From positions 1-13,268 of the forward strand of contig NZ_CALKTS010000048.1 in assembly GCF_937997595.1 (NCBI RefSeq): a stretch of 13,268 nucleotides of DNA. The letters run 5' to 3'. Positions 4,850 to 12,730 of the stretch are shown piece by piece. The translations under genes were made by a program, and so were the position numbers. A model generated the notes under the pieces. That model was given only the letters and a program-made list of their open reading frames with translations, ran no database searches and was not told where the DNA came from. The stretch is from an uncultured Campylobacter sp. GTDB lineage: Bacteria; Campylobacterota; Campylobacteria; Campylobacterales; Campylobacteraceae. Numbering within the stretch: position 1 is the first letter of the stretch; every line of letters starts with the position of its first letter.

Positions 4850-7176
4850 TAATAACGAGAAATTGGTTGCAGGAGTGGATCGACATAAGCGAAATTTCAA
4901 GCGAAAAGCTGCTTTCTACGCTAAATTCCATCGGTCTTGAGGTTGACGCTCACGATAAAATTTCGCTCCCTAAAGGCGTCGTCGTAGGACTCGTAAAAAG
5001 CAAGCGTCGTCACGAGAATTCTGATCATCTAAATGTCTGCGAGGTTGATGTCGGTAAGCAGAGCTTGCAGATCGTCTGCGGCGCGAAAAATGTTGAGGCA
5101 GGGCAATATGTCGCAGTTAGCCTAATCGGCGCCGTGCTGCCTAGCGGTCTTGAGATAAAGCCTGCCAAACTTCGCGGCGTGGAGAGCTTTGGCATGATCT
5201 GTTCGGCAACCGAGCTTGGGCTTGCCAAGACGAATGACGGCATTATGGTGCTTGATAGCAGTATCGGCGAGCTCGTGCTGGGCAAGGAGCTGCGCGAGTA
5301 TGAAATTTTTAACGACGATCTTATCGAGATCGAGCTTACCGCCAATCGCGGCGACTGCCTTAGCATCTTAGGCATAGCGCGCGATCTAAGCGCAGCGCTT
5401 GATCTGCCGCTAAAGGAAAAGCACGAGTTTGAAGATGCCGACGGAGCGCCTGGTATCGGTAGAATTTTAAGCGTGCGTGCAAGCGATGAGGTAAGCGCTA
5501 AATTTGCTTTTCGAGCTTATGAGATCAAAGGCGAGCTGAAGTTAAATTTAAAGCAGACCTTGCGTCTTGCAAGCGTTGGTATTTTGCAAAGCTGCGCGGT
5601 GCAAAATTTCATTAATTACGCTACTCATTCTACCGGAGTATTGCTGCGTGCTTATGATTTTGAAAAGATCGCTTCCGCAGATGGCAAAGTAGCGCTTGAC
5701 ATAAAGCCTATGCCAAACGGCGAGTTCGGCGTTTATGCGGGCAAGAGATTGCTTAGCGTAGCAGGGATTTGCCAAGACGCGGAGCTAAAGGCGTGTTGCA
5801 GTAGCAAAGTGGTGCTATTAGAGGCAAACTATACCGCGCCACTAATTATCGCCAGAGCAGTAAACGAAAATAAAAGCCTAAAAGGCGACGAGCACGTGTA
5901 CCGCTCAAGTAGAGGCAGCGAGCCAAAGCTTAGGCTAGGGCTAGATCTGCTATTTAGATTGCTACTTAAAAATAAAGCCGTTAGCCTATATGCGGGCACA
6001 CAAAAGATTTCAAATGCTTTGGAGCCGCTTATCGTGGGCTTTAGCGAAAAAGAGATAAACTCAATGATCGGTGCGCAAATTCCGCGCGATAAGATCGTAA
6101 AAATTTTAAAAAGGCTGGGCTTTGATGTAGGCGTCGAAGCCGATCTCATCACCGCCAAGGTGCCGCCTTTCCGCCACGATATCGTAAACTCTCACGACGT
6201 GTGCGAGGAGATCGTGCGTATCGTGGGCATCGATAATATCGCCGCTGCGCCGCTAAGCTTCTACGAGAAAAACCGCCTAAACGATACCTACGTAAATTTA
6301 CAAAACGGGCGCAAGCTTCGCAGCAAGGCGGCAGCAGTGGGATTTTTCGAGTGCGTGCATTATGTATTTGACGATGGCAAGGTGCTAGAAAACTTAGGCT
6401 TTGAGCCGTGCAAGGTTAAAATTTTAAATCCGATAAACGGCGAGCTGGACGCGCTAAGACCGACGCTAATTAATCATCTGCTGGAGTCTACTGAGCGAAA
6501 TTTAAAGAATTCTCGCAGAAGCGTTAAGCTTTTTGAGCTAGGAGAGGTGTTTGATACGGACGGCTCGCAGTGCCTAAGGCTGGGCTTTATCGCTAGCGGA
6601 CTAAAGGCGGAACCCTCTATCGCGGCCGGCGCAAAACCCGCCGCGGTAGATTTTTTGTATTTTGCAAATTTAATCCAAAGCGTCATCGGTAAATTTAAGG
6701 TCAGGCTGCCCGGCGAAAATTTGAAATTTTTAAGCGAATTCGAGCAAGCTCAGATCGAGCAGGGCGGGCAGATAGTGGGCTTTATCGGGCGCGTGGATTA
6801 CGCCGTAGAAGCAGGGCGCGATCTGGATAAAAGCTATCTGTGCGAGATCGATTTTTCCAAGCTTAAATTTGAAAATATCGTAGCGGACGCTTATTCGAAG
6901 TTCCCTAGCGTATCGCGCGATCTAAGTATTTTGGTGCCGAGCGGAATGCGCTTCGAGCAGATTAAGCAGTGTATAGACGCCCTTAAAATCGAGGCGCTAA
7001 AGGAGCTTATCCCGAGTGATCTTTACAGCGACGAAAGCCTGGGCGATTCAAAGAGCCTGACGATCAGACTTGTATTTCAAGACCTTCAAAAAACCCTCTG
7101 CGACGAGGAAGTCGCGGGCTTTACCGATAAAATTTTAGCCGCGCTTAGCAGCGAACTGGGACTTGGACTGCGATGA
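4846..7176 (+). CDS. pheT: Phenylalanyl-tRNA synthetase beta subunit
   Basis: The 776-residue beta subunit of PheRS, near the usual length. Domains in order: N-terminal B1 segment; EMAP-like tRNA-binding domain at about 44-150 (HENSDHLNVCEVD, QIVCGAKNV); NRGDCLSILGIARDL at 167-181; the B3/B4 region at about 205-385; B5 at about 394-470 with PPFRHDI; a catalytic-like fold at about 480-680; and the C-terminal ferredoxin-fold anticodon-binding domain at about 682-775 (SKFPSVSRDLSI). The B3/B4 domain normally hydrolyses Tyr-tRNA-Phe; here its expected LGQPxHAFD stretch reads STGVLLRAYDF (262-272) and the MGG motif reads AGICQ (306-310), so editing may be weak or different. The gene overlaps pheS by four bases and aroA by four bases. 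Identity is certain; the editing remark is inference. Confidence 0.97.
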   Translation: MIITRNWLQEWIDISEISSEKLLSTLNSIGLEVDAHDKISLPKGVVVGLVKSKRRHENSDHLNVCEVDVGKQSLQIVCGAKNVEAGQYVAVSLIGAVLPSGLEIKPAKLRGVESFGMICSATELGLAKTNDGIMVLDSSIGELVLGKELREYEIFNDDLIEIELTANRGDCLSILGIARDLSAALDLPLKEKHEFEDADGAPGIGRILSVRASDEVSAKFAFRAYEIKGELKLNLKQTLRLASVGILQSCAVQNFINYATHSTGVLLRAYDFEKIASADGKVALDIKPMPNGEFGVYAGKRLLSVAGICQDAELKACCSSKVVLLEANYTAPLIIARAVNENKSLKGDEHVYRSSRGSEPKLRLGLDLLFRLLLKNKAVSLYAGTQKISNALEPLIVGFSEKEINSMIGAQIPRDKIVKILKRLGFDVGVEADLITAKVPPFRHDIVNSHDVCEEIVRIVGIDNIAAAPLSFYEKNRLNDTYVNLQNGRKLRSKAAAVGFFECVHYVFDDGKVLENLGFEPCKVKILNPINGELDALRPTLINHLLESTERNLKNSRRSVKLFELGEVFDTDGSQCLRLGFIASGLKAEPSIAAGAKPAAVDFLYFANLIQSVIGKFKVRLPGENLKFLSEFEQAQIEQGGQIVGFIGRVDYAVEAGRDLDKSYLCEIDFSKLKFENIVADAYSKFPSVSRDLSILVPSGMRFEQIKQCIDALKIEALKELIPSDLYSDESLGDSKSLTIRLVFQDLQKTLCDEEVAGFTDKILAALSSELGLGLR

Positions 7177-8447
7177 GGATTTTTGCGCAAGCGGGCCCTT
7201 TGCAGGCGGAGATTTCAAATATCGCCGCGGATAAATCGATCTCGCACCGTGCGGCGATCTTTTCGCTGCTAGCGGAGGGGACGAGTAAAATTTCAAACTA
7301 TCTAGCCGCCGAAGATACGCTAAATACGCTAAAAATAGTGGAGCTTTTGGGCGCTTGCGTGCAGCGCGAAGGGGGCGAAATTTTAATCACTCCGCCGGAG
7401 GTTATCAAAGAGCCTAACGTTCCGCTTGATTGCGGCAACTCAGGCACCGCGATGCGGCTATTTATGGGCTTTTTGGCGGGACGCGAGGGCTTTTTCGTGC
7501 TATGCGGCGATCGGTATCTAAGCGAGCGTCCGATGAGGCGCGTTGCGGATCCGCTTTGCAAGGTGGGCGCTAAAATTTACGGGCGTCAAGGCAGCGAAAA
7601 GGCGCCGATTGCGGTGCTAGGGCAAAAGCTTGGGTATTTTGAATACGCGAGTAAGATTGCGTCCGCGCAGGTAAAGACCGCTCTAATTTTAGCGGCCTTG
7701 CGCGGCAGCGGGTGCAGGTTTAGCGAGCCCGAGCTTAGCCGCGATCACAGCGAGCGGATGCTAAAAGCGATGGGTGCGCAAGTTTCGCGAAACGGTCTTG
7801 CGATCGAAGTCGCGCCGCTTAGCTCGCCGCTTAAACCGCTTGAAATTTTTATCCCAAACGATCCAAGCTCGGCGTTTTTCTTCGCGGTCGCCGCAGCGAT
7901 AATCCCTGGCTCGCGCATAGTGCTAAAAAATATGCTGTTAAACAAAACTCGCATAGAGGCGTATGAAATTTTAAAACGTATGGGCGCCGAGGTAAAATTT
8001 AATAAAACGAGCGAAATTTACGAGCAGATCGGCGATATAGAGGTTGCTTATGCGCCGCTTCACGCCGTAGAGGTGAGCGAAAACATCTCGTGGCTGATAG
8101 ACGAAGCGCCTGCGCTTGCTATCGCCTTTGCTTGCGCGCAGGGAAGTAGCGTGCTTAAAAATGCCGCCGAGCTGCGCGTGAAGGAGTGCGACCGCATAAA
8201 GGTAACCTGCGAAGGGCTTCGCGCCTGCGGTATTAAGGCGCGCGAGCTACAGGACGGCTGGCAGATCGAAGGCGGCGAGGCAAACGCGGCGATTATCACG
8301 CCGTGCGGAGATCACCGCATCGCGATGAGCTTTGCGATTTTGGGCTTAAGATCGGGGATGATCATCGAGGATAGCGATTGTATCGCGACGTCGTTTCCAA
8401 ATTTCGCTGCTATTTTAAGACAGATCGGAGCCTGCGTTGAAGATTGA
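7173..8447 (+). CDS. aroA: 3-phosphoshikimate 1-carboxyvinyltransferase (EPSP synthase)
   Basis: The 424-residue enzyme (EC 2.5.1.19) that joins shikimate 3-phosphate and phosphoenolpyruvate in the sixth step of the shikimate pathway, leading to chorismate and hence to phenylalanine. The two-domain inside-out barrel fold is shown by DKSISHR at 20-26 (K21), the PEP loop LDCGNSGTAMR at 85-95, ERPMRRV at 118-124, SAQVKTA at 164-170, catalytic D310-E311 in IDEAPALA, the RVKECDRIK helix at 335-343 and DHRIAM at 380-385. All expected active-site residues are present and the length is normal. The start codon overlaps the pheT stop as ATGA, so it is translated by coupling and shares the pheS promoter. 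Linking a phenylalanine-pathway gene to PheRS is sensible, but this order is simply conserved in Campylobacter. Confidence 0.97.
   Translation: MRIFAQAGPLQAEISNIAADKSISHRAAIFSLLAEGTSKISNYLAAEDTLNTLKIVELLGACVQREGGEILITPPEVIKEPNVPLDCGNSGTAMRLFMGFLAGREGFFVLCGDRYLSERPMRRVADPLCKVGAKIYGRQGSEKAPIAVLGQKLGYFEYASKIASAQVKTALILAALRGSGCRFSEPELSRDHSERMLKAMGAQVSRNGLAIEVAPLSSPLKPLEIFIPNDPSSAFFFAVAAAIIPGSRIVLKNMLLNKTRIEAYEILKRMGAEVKFNKTSEIYEQIGDIEVAYAPLHAVEVSENISWLIDEAPALAIAFACAQGSSVLKNAAELRVKECDRIKVTCEGLRACGIKARELQDGWQIEGGEANAAIITPCGDHRIAMSFAILGLRSGMIIEDSDCIATSFPNFAAILRQIGACVED
8427..8430 (+). promoter_or_regulatory. Shine-Dalgarno deciding the TTG start of ispH
   Basis: GGAG sits six bases before TTG 8437, inside the end of aroA. 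An ATG four codons later (8449) has no comparable site. Starting at TTG gives the N-terminus MKIEMAKSYGFCFG, in line with related IspH proteins. Confidence 0.55.
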
Positions 8448-9273
8448 GATGGCCAAAAGCTACGGCTTTTGCTTCGGCGTCAAGCGCGCGATCAAGATCG
8501 CAGAAAGCGCCGGCGAGGCCTCTACGATCGGCGAACTGATACATAACGCCGAAGAGATTAACCGTTTAAAACAAAATTTCGGCGTCAAAACCCTGGAGGG
8601 CGTTGGCGAGATCACCGATGAGCAAAAGCTCATCATCCGCACCCATGGCATCCAAAAGGACGATCTGCAAAGACTAAAGGCGCAAAATAAGGAGCTCATC
8701 GACGCTACCTGCCCCTTCGTGACCAAGCCGCAGCAGATCGTAGAAAAGATGAGCGCGGAGGGCTACGACATCGTGATCTTCGGCGATAAAAACCATCCCG
8801 AGGTAAAGGGGGTGAAATCCTACGCAAAATCACGCGTATTCGTGATCATGGATACGAAGGAACTGCAAGACGTCAAGCTTGGACCTCGCGTCGCGCTCGT
8901 TTCGCAGACTACGAAAAAGATAGAAAGCTTTACCAAAATCGCGGATTTTTTGATGCAGCGCGCAAGGGAGCTGAGAATTTTTAATACGATTTGCAATGCG
9001 ACGCTGGAGAATCAAGAGGCCGTAAAAAGCCTGTCGCAAAAGGCCGACGTGATGATAATCGTAGGCGGGAAAAATTCCTCCAACACCAAACAGCTTTTTT
9101 TAATTTCGCAGAATTTTTGCAAAGACAGCTATCTCATAGAAAACGAAAGCGAGCTTGAACGCTTGTGGTTTGAAAACAAAAGCCTCTGCGGCATCTCTGC
9201 AGGAGCTAGCACGCCTGATTGGATCATCAAAAAAGTAGTAGCGCGAATCGAAAATTTAACGCAGAATTTATAA
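8437..9273 (+). CDS. ispH: 4-hydroxy-3-methylbut-2-enyl diphosphate reductase
   Basis: The 278-residue iron-sulfur enzyme (IspH/LytB, EC 1.17.7.4) that makes IPP and DMAPP in the last step of the MEP isoprenoid pathway. Three conserved cysteines that hold the [4Fe-4S] cluster are present: C12 in GFCFG, C92 in DATCPFVTKP and C186 in NTICNAT. Substrate-binding residues also appear in their motifs: H36 (LIHNAEE), H70 (RTHG), H120 and E122 (NHPEVKG), T158 or T159 (SQTTKK), S214-S215-N216 (GGKNSSNT) and S258 (GASTPDW). It begins at TTG and overlaps aroA by 11 bases, so it is the last gene of the pheS operon. The next gene, rpsA, has its own promoter in the 112-base gap. In several Clostridia IspH and S1 are one fused protein, which makes this adjacency interesting. 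Confidence 0.97.
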   Translation: MKIEMAKSYGFCFGVKRAIKIAESAGEASTIGELIHNAEEINRLKQNFGVKTLEGVGEITDEQKLIIRTHGIQKDDLQRLKAQNKELIDATCPFVTKPQQIVEKMSAEGYDIVIFGDKNHPEVKGVKSYAKSRVFVIMDTKELQDVKLGPRVALVSQTTKKIESFTKIADFLMQRARELRIFNTICNATLENQEAVKSLSQKADVMIIVGGKNSSNTKQLFLISQNFCKDSYLIENESELERLWFENKSLCGISAGASTPDWIIKKVVARIENLTQNL

Positions 9274-9321
9274 GCCCTCTTATCAAATTTACTCTTAGAA
9301 ATTTATCAAATCGAAAGCAAA

Positions 9322-9338
9322 TTTTGGCTAGAATCGCG
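9322..9338 (+). promoter_or_regulatory. Promoter core of rpsA
   Basis: TTTTGGCTAGAATCGCG has a TAGAAT -10 box at 9329-9334 and predicts a start near 9341, leaving a leader of about 45 bases. It equals the HIT promoter core except for one base. The TTATCAAAT word occurs twice just upstream (9280-9288 and 9303-9311) and also upstream of pheS (3801-3809). S1 is often autoregulated through its leader; no clear structure is visible in this one. Confidence 0.62.
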
Positions 9339-9385
9339 CATTTTAGTTCTTTTCAAAAAAGCACAAATAAATTTAAAGGAAGCAT

Positions 9386-11053
9386 ATGGCTGAGGTGAAC
9401 GAGAAGGTTCAAAACCACGCAGAGGAAGATTTTGCGACATTGTTAGAGGAGTATGACGCCGGGAAGTCTCGCGACGAGGTCGTCACAGGTAAGGTTATCG
9501 CCCTTAAGGACGGCGAGGTTTTCATAGACGTAGGCAGGAAGTCGGAGGGCATTTTAGATGCCGCCGAGGTGAGCGACGATCAAGGAAACCCGCAGGTTAA
9601 TGTAGGAGATGACATCAAAGTCGCTATTATCGGAAGCAGAGGCGGTCGCCCGGTCGTATCGTATAAAAAGGCTCTAAAGAAGGAAAAAGTAAAGGCGTTC
9701 ATCGACTCCTATGATGAAAACGCAGAGAATGTCTATGACGTTAAAATTCTATCGTTTAATAAGGGCGGTTTCGTTTGTGCTAATGGAGACGACGTGGAAT
9801 TTTTTATGCCGCGCTCGCAAAGTGCGCTTAAAAACCCAAACGGCGCTGTCGGTAAAAATTTCAAAGTAAAGATCATCAAGGTCGATAGAGATGAGCAAAG
9901 CATTGTAGTATCCCGCAAGAAGCTACTTGATGAGGACCGCAAAGCAAGCAAAGAGGCGATCGAGAAAGTAATCGCTACTGAGGGCATCATCGAAGGCGTT
10001 GTCAAAAAAATCACCACCTACGGTATGTTCGTAGACGTAGGCGGCGTGGACGGACTCGTACACTACAGCGAAATTTCATACAAAGGTCCGGTAAATCCAA
10101 GCTCGCTCTACAAAGAGGGCGATAAGGTTCCGGTTAAAGTTATTAAATACGACAACGATAAAAAACATCTCTCTCTTTCGATTAAAGAAGCGATGCCAGA
10201 TCCTTGGAACGAGATCAAAGATAGCCTGGAAGTGGGCGATACTATCCGCGTAAAAGTAAGTAATATCGAGCCTTACGGCGCGTTTGTCGATCTTGGCAAC
10301 GACATCGAGGGCTTTTTGCATATCAGCGAAATTTCGTGGGATAAAAATATCAAAAATCCGAAAGATTTCATCAGCGAGGGCGAGGAGCTCGACGTCGAGG
10401 TCGTAGAGATCAACCCTAGCGAGCGCAGGCTGCGCGTGAGCCTTAAAAATTTACTCACCAAGCCGTTTGACGAGTTCGTTGCTAAATACAAAGTGGGCGA
10501 TGTGCTAAAAGGCAGCGTCACTACAATTACAAATTTCGGCGCGTTTGTGAGGATCGACGGCGTAGAGGGACTTTTGCATAACGAAGACGCTTCATGGGAT
10601 CGCGGCGAGAAGTGCAAAAATTTATTCAAAGTAGGCGACGAGATCGAGGTTAAGATCATCAAGATCGACAAAGATACTCAAAAAATTTCTCTAAACCACA
10701 AAGAGCTCGGCGATAGCCCGATTAGCGAGTTTGCCAAGAGTCACAATCAAGGCGATGTCGTAAAAGGCAAGATCCGCGATATTAAAGAGTTCGGAATTTT
10801 TGTCGAGCTGGGAGGCGGTATCGACGCGCTTATCCGCAAGGAAGATCTCGGCAACGTAAGCGTAGATAGCCTAAAAGTAGGCGACGAGATCGAGGCTGCG
10901 ATCGCTTTCATCGATGAGAAGAAAAACAGAATCCGCCTAAGCGTGCGCAGACTGGCTCATCAGAAGGAGCGCGAGGCGCTAAACGAGATCAATAACAACG
11001 ACGACGAGAAGCAAAGCCTAGGGGATCTAATCAAAGATCAACTAAATAAATAA
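9386..11053 (+). CDS. rpsA: 30S ribosomal protein S1
   Basis: The 555-residue S1 protein, which binds single-stranded mRNA on the 30S subunit and helps initiation. Six S1 (OB-fold) repeats can be read: about 31-95, 114-179, 198-267, 283-355, 369-439 and 455-522. Repeats 3-6 show the typical YGMFV, YGAFV, FGAFV and FGIFV strands followed by GLVH, GFLH, GLLH and ALIR. The first two are more divergent, as expected for the ribosome-binding end. A short charged tail ends SLGDLIKDQLNK. The length matches the full six-domain form. The ATG at 9386 has AAAGGAAG just upstream. It has its own promoter after ispH and is followed by a G+C-rich hairpin before serA, so it may be transcribed alone, with the operon, and with serA by read-through. 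Confidence 0.97.
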   Translation: MAEVNEKVQNHAEEDFATLLEEYDAGKSRDEVVTGKVIALKDGEVFIDVGRKSEGILDAAEVSDDQGNPQVNVGDDIKVAIIGSRGGRPVVSYKKALKKEKVKAFIDSYDENAENVYDVKILSFNKGGFVCANGDDVEFFMPRSQSALKNPNGAVGKNFKVKIIKVDRDEQSIVVSRKKLLDEDRKASKEAIEKVIATEGIIEGVVKKITTYGMFVDVGGVDGLVHYSEISYKGPVNPSSLYKEGDKVPVKVIKYDNDKKHLSLSIKEAMPDPWNEIKDSLEVGDTIRVKVSNIEPYGAFVDLGNDIEGFLHISEISWDKNIKNPKDFISEGEELDVEVVEINPSERRLRVSLKNLLTKPFDEFVAKYKVGDVLKGSVTTITNFGAFVRIDGVEGLLHNEDASWDRGEKCKNLFKVGDEIEVKIIKIDKDTQKISLNHKELGDSPISEFAKSHNQGDVVKGKIRDIKEFGIFVELGGGIDALIRKEDLGNVSVDSLKVGDEIEAAIAFIDEKKNRIRLSVRRLAHQKEREALNEINNNDDEKQSLGDLIKDQLNK

Positions 11054-11059
11054 TTCCTC

Positions 11060-11083
11060 CCGCAAGGCATCCCCGCCTTGCGG
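11060..11083 (+). terminator. G+C-rich hairpin between rpsA and serA
   Basis: A perfect 9-bp stem (CCGCAAGGC with GCCTTGCGG) and a six-base loop start seven bases after the rpsA stop. No U-run follows; the sequence continues ACCCACTTCAAAAGG into the serA ribosome site. It therefore looks more like a partial terminator or an mRNA-processing and stabilising structure that sets the rpsA:serA ratio than a full stop. Confidence 0.5.
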
Positions 11084-11092
11084 ACCCACTTC

Positions 11093-11098
11093 AAAAGG
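11093..11098 (+). promoter_or_regulatory. Shine-Dalgarno deciding the serA start
   Basis: AAAAGG lies nine bases before ATG 11108. The reading frame is open back to a TTG at 11078, but that codon is inside the 3' arm of the intergenic hairpin and has no ribosome site, so the shorter protein is preferred. Confidence 0.65.
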
Positions 11099-11107
11099 TT
11101 AAATTTA

Positions 11108-12685
11108 ATGAAAACTATCATAGTCTGCGACGCAATCCACAAAATCGGTTTTGATCTGCTTAAGCAAGAATCGGACGTTAAAGTAATCGACGCTACGAAC
11201 GTGCCCAAGAGCGAACTTTACGGAATTTTAGGCGATGCGGATGTTGCGATCACCAGAAGCTCTACGGCGGTGGATGAGAAATTCCTTGGCGCGGGCACCA
11301 AGCTAAAAGCGATCGTGCGCGCGGGTGTCGGCGTCGACAACTGCGATATCGACGGCTGTTCCAAGCGCGGCATTATTTTGATGAATGTACCTACGGCAAA
11401 TACCATCGCCGCAGTCGAAATGACTATGTGCCATCTACTAAATGCGGCGCGCAAATATGTAAATTCCTGCAACGATCTGAAAATTAATAGAATTTGGAAG
11501 CGCGAGAAGTGGTACGGCACCGAGCTTTATAAAAAGAGCCTCGGCATCATCGGCTTTGGAAATATCGGTTCGCGCGTGGGGGTTCGCGCGCTTGCGTTTG
11601 GGATGAACGTCATCGCCTATGATCCGTATATCGAACCCGAAAAAGCCACGAAGCTCGGAGTAAAATATACGAAAAATTTTGATGAAATTTTATCTTGCGA
11701 CTTCATCACGATCCATACGCCGAAAAATCAAGAGACGATAAATATGGTAGGCGAGCCGCAAATAGCAAAGATGAAAGACGGCGTACGCCTAATAAACTGC
11801 GCTAGAGGCGGGCTGTATAATGAAAAAGCGCTCGCAAACAATCTACGCAGCGGCAAGATCGCGTATCTCGGCATCGACGTTTTCGACAAAGAGCCTGCGA
11901 CCGATCACGAGCTTTTGGATATCGAAAATTTAAGTGCGACTCCGCATCTTGGCGCAAATACGCTCGAATCGCAAAGCAATATCGCCAGGGAAGCCGCGGA
12001 GCAGGCGATCAGCGCCGCGCGCGGCTTAAACTATCCAAACGCTTTAAATTTGCCGCTTAAGCTCGAGGATCTGCCGCGCGGTATTGAGCCGTATATAAAT
12101 TTGGTCTCGAAAATGGCCTATCTTGCGGCGCAGATCAACAAAGGCCCGATCAAATCGATTCGCATCGAGGGCAGTGGCGAGGTGGTGCAGTATCTAAAAT
12201 CGATGCTCGTTTTTGCAATCGTAGGCGCACTGCACGATTCTTTGGGCGACTCGCTAAATTACGTCAACGCTAAATTTCTTGCGGATGAAAAGGGGATTGA
12301 GACGAGCTTCGGCGAGCTTGCAAACAGCGTCTATAAAAGCGAGATCGCGGTAAAAATTATGACCGACGAGGCGATCTCAAACGTCGCAGGTACGGTCTTT
12401 GACGGCAGCGAGGAGCGCATCGTAAATATCGGCGGATTTAAGACCGATTTTAAGCCGAAGGGCAAGATGATAATCTTTAAAAACACCGACGTGCCGGGCG
12501 TTATCAAATCCGTAAGCACGATCCTAGCCGACGAAAACATCAATATCGCGGACTTCCGCCTAGGCAGAGGCGAGGAGGGGGACGCTTTGGCGGTCATTTT
12601 GGTCGATTCCGAAGTGCAAAAAAGCACGCTTGATAAGCTGGCGGCGCTTCAAACCTGCCTAATGGTGCGCTACGCGGCGCTTTAA
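11108..12685 (+). CDS. serA: D-3-phosphoglycerate dehydrogenase
   Basis: The 525-residue long-form enzyme (EC 1.1.1.95) that oxidises 3-phosphoglycerate with NAD in the first step of serine synthesis. Domains in order: substrate-binding part at about 1-95 and 285-315; Rossmann NAD domain at about 96-284 with GFGNIG at 149-154 and the acidic D172 in YDPY; catalytic R233 (NCARGG), E262 (DKEP) and H280 (TPHLG); an intervening allosteric-substrate-binding domain at about 320-450; and a C-terminal ACT domain at about 453-525, whose DVPGVI stretch (461-466) suggests serine feedback. Four-domain type I SerA proteins are about 525 residues, which supports ATG 11108 over an upstream TTG at 11078 that would add ten residues from the hairpin. 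A strong terminator follows. No other serine gene is nearby. Confidence 0.96.
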   Translation: MKTIIVCDAIHKIGFDLLKQESDVKVIDATNVPKSELYGILGDADVAITRSSTAVDEKFLGAGTKLKAIVRAGVGVDNCDIDGCSKRGIILMNVPTANTIAAVEMTMCHLLNAARKYVNSCNDLKINRIWKREKWYGTELYKKSLGIIGFGNIGSRVGVRALAFGMNVIAYDPYIEPEKATKLGVKYTKNFDEILSCDFITIHTPKNQETINMVGEPQIAKMKDGVRLINCARGGLYNEKALANNLRSGKIAYLGIDVFDKEPATDHELLDIENLSATPHLGANTLESQSNIAREAAEQAISAARGLNYPNALNLPLKLEDLPRGIEPYINLVSKMAYLAAQINKGPIKSIRIEGSGEVVQYLKSMLVFAIVGALHDSLGDSLNYVNAKFLADEKGIETSFGELANSVYKSEIAVKIMTDEAISNVAGTVFDGSEERIVNIGGFKTDFKPKGKMIIFKNTDVPGVIKSVSTILADENINIADFRLGRGEEGDALAVILVDSEVQKSTLDKLAALQTCLMVRYAAL

Positions 12686-12700
12686 TATTTTCTCGCTTAG

Positions 12701-12730
12701 GAGGCGGAATTTTAAATTTCGCCTCGTTTT
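12701..12730 (+). terminator. Intrinsic terminator of serA
   Basis: GAGGCGGAA at 12701-12709 pairs with TTTCGCCTC at 12717-12725 through one G-U pair, around an A+T loop that can itself close further. GTTTTAATTCTTT follows, giving a U-rich tail. It starts 15 bases after the serA stop. This is the best rho-independent terminator in the window. Confidence 0.75.

Noticed and set aside
9733..10671. Long minus-strand frames inside rpsA and similar frames inside pheT, aroA and serA
   Set aside because: They are antisense shadows of clear protein genes, serine- and proline-rich from reverse-reading of common codons, with no independent signals.
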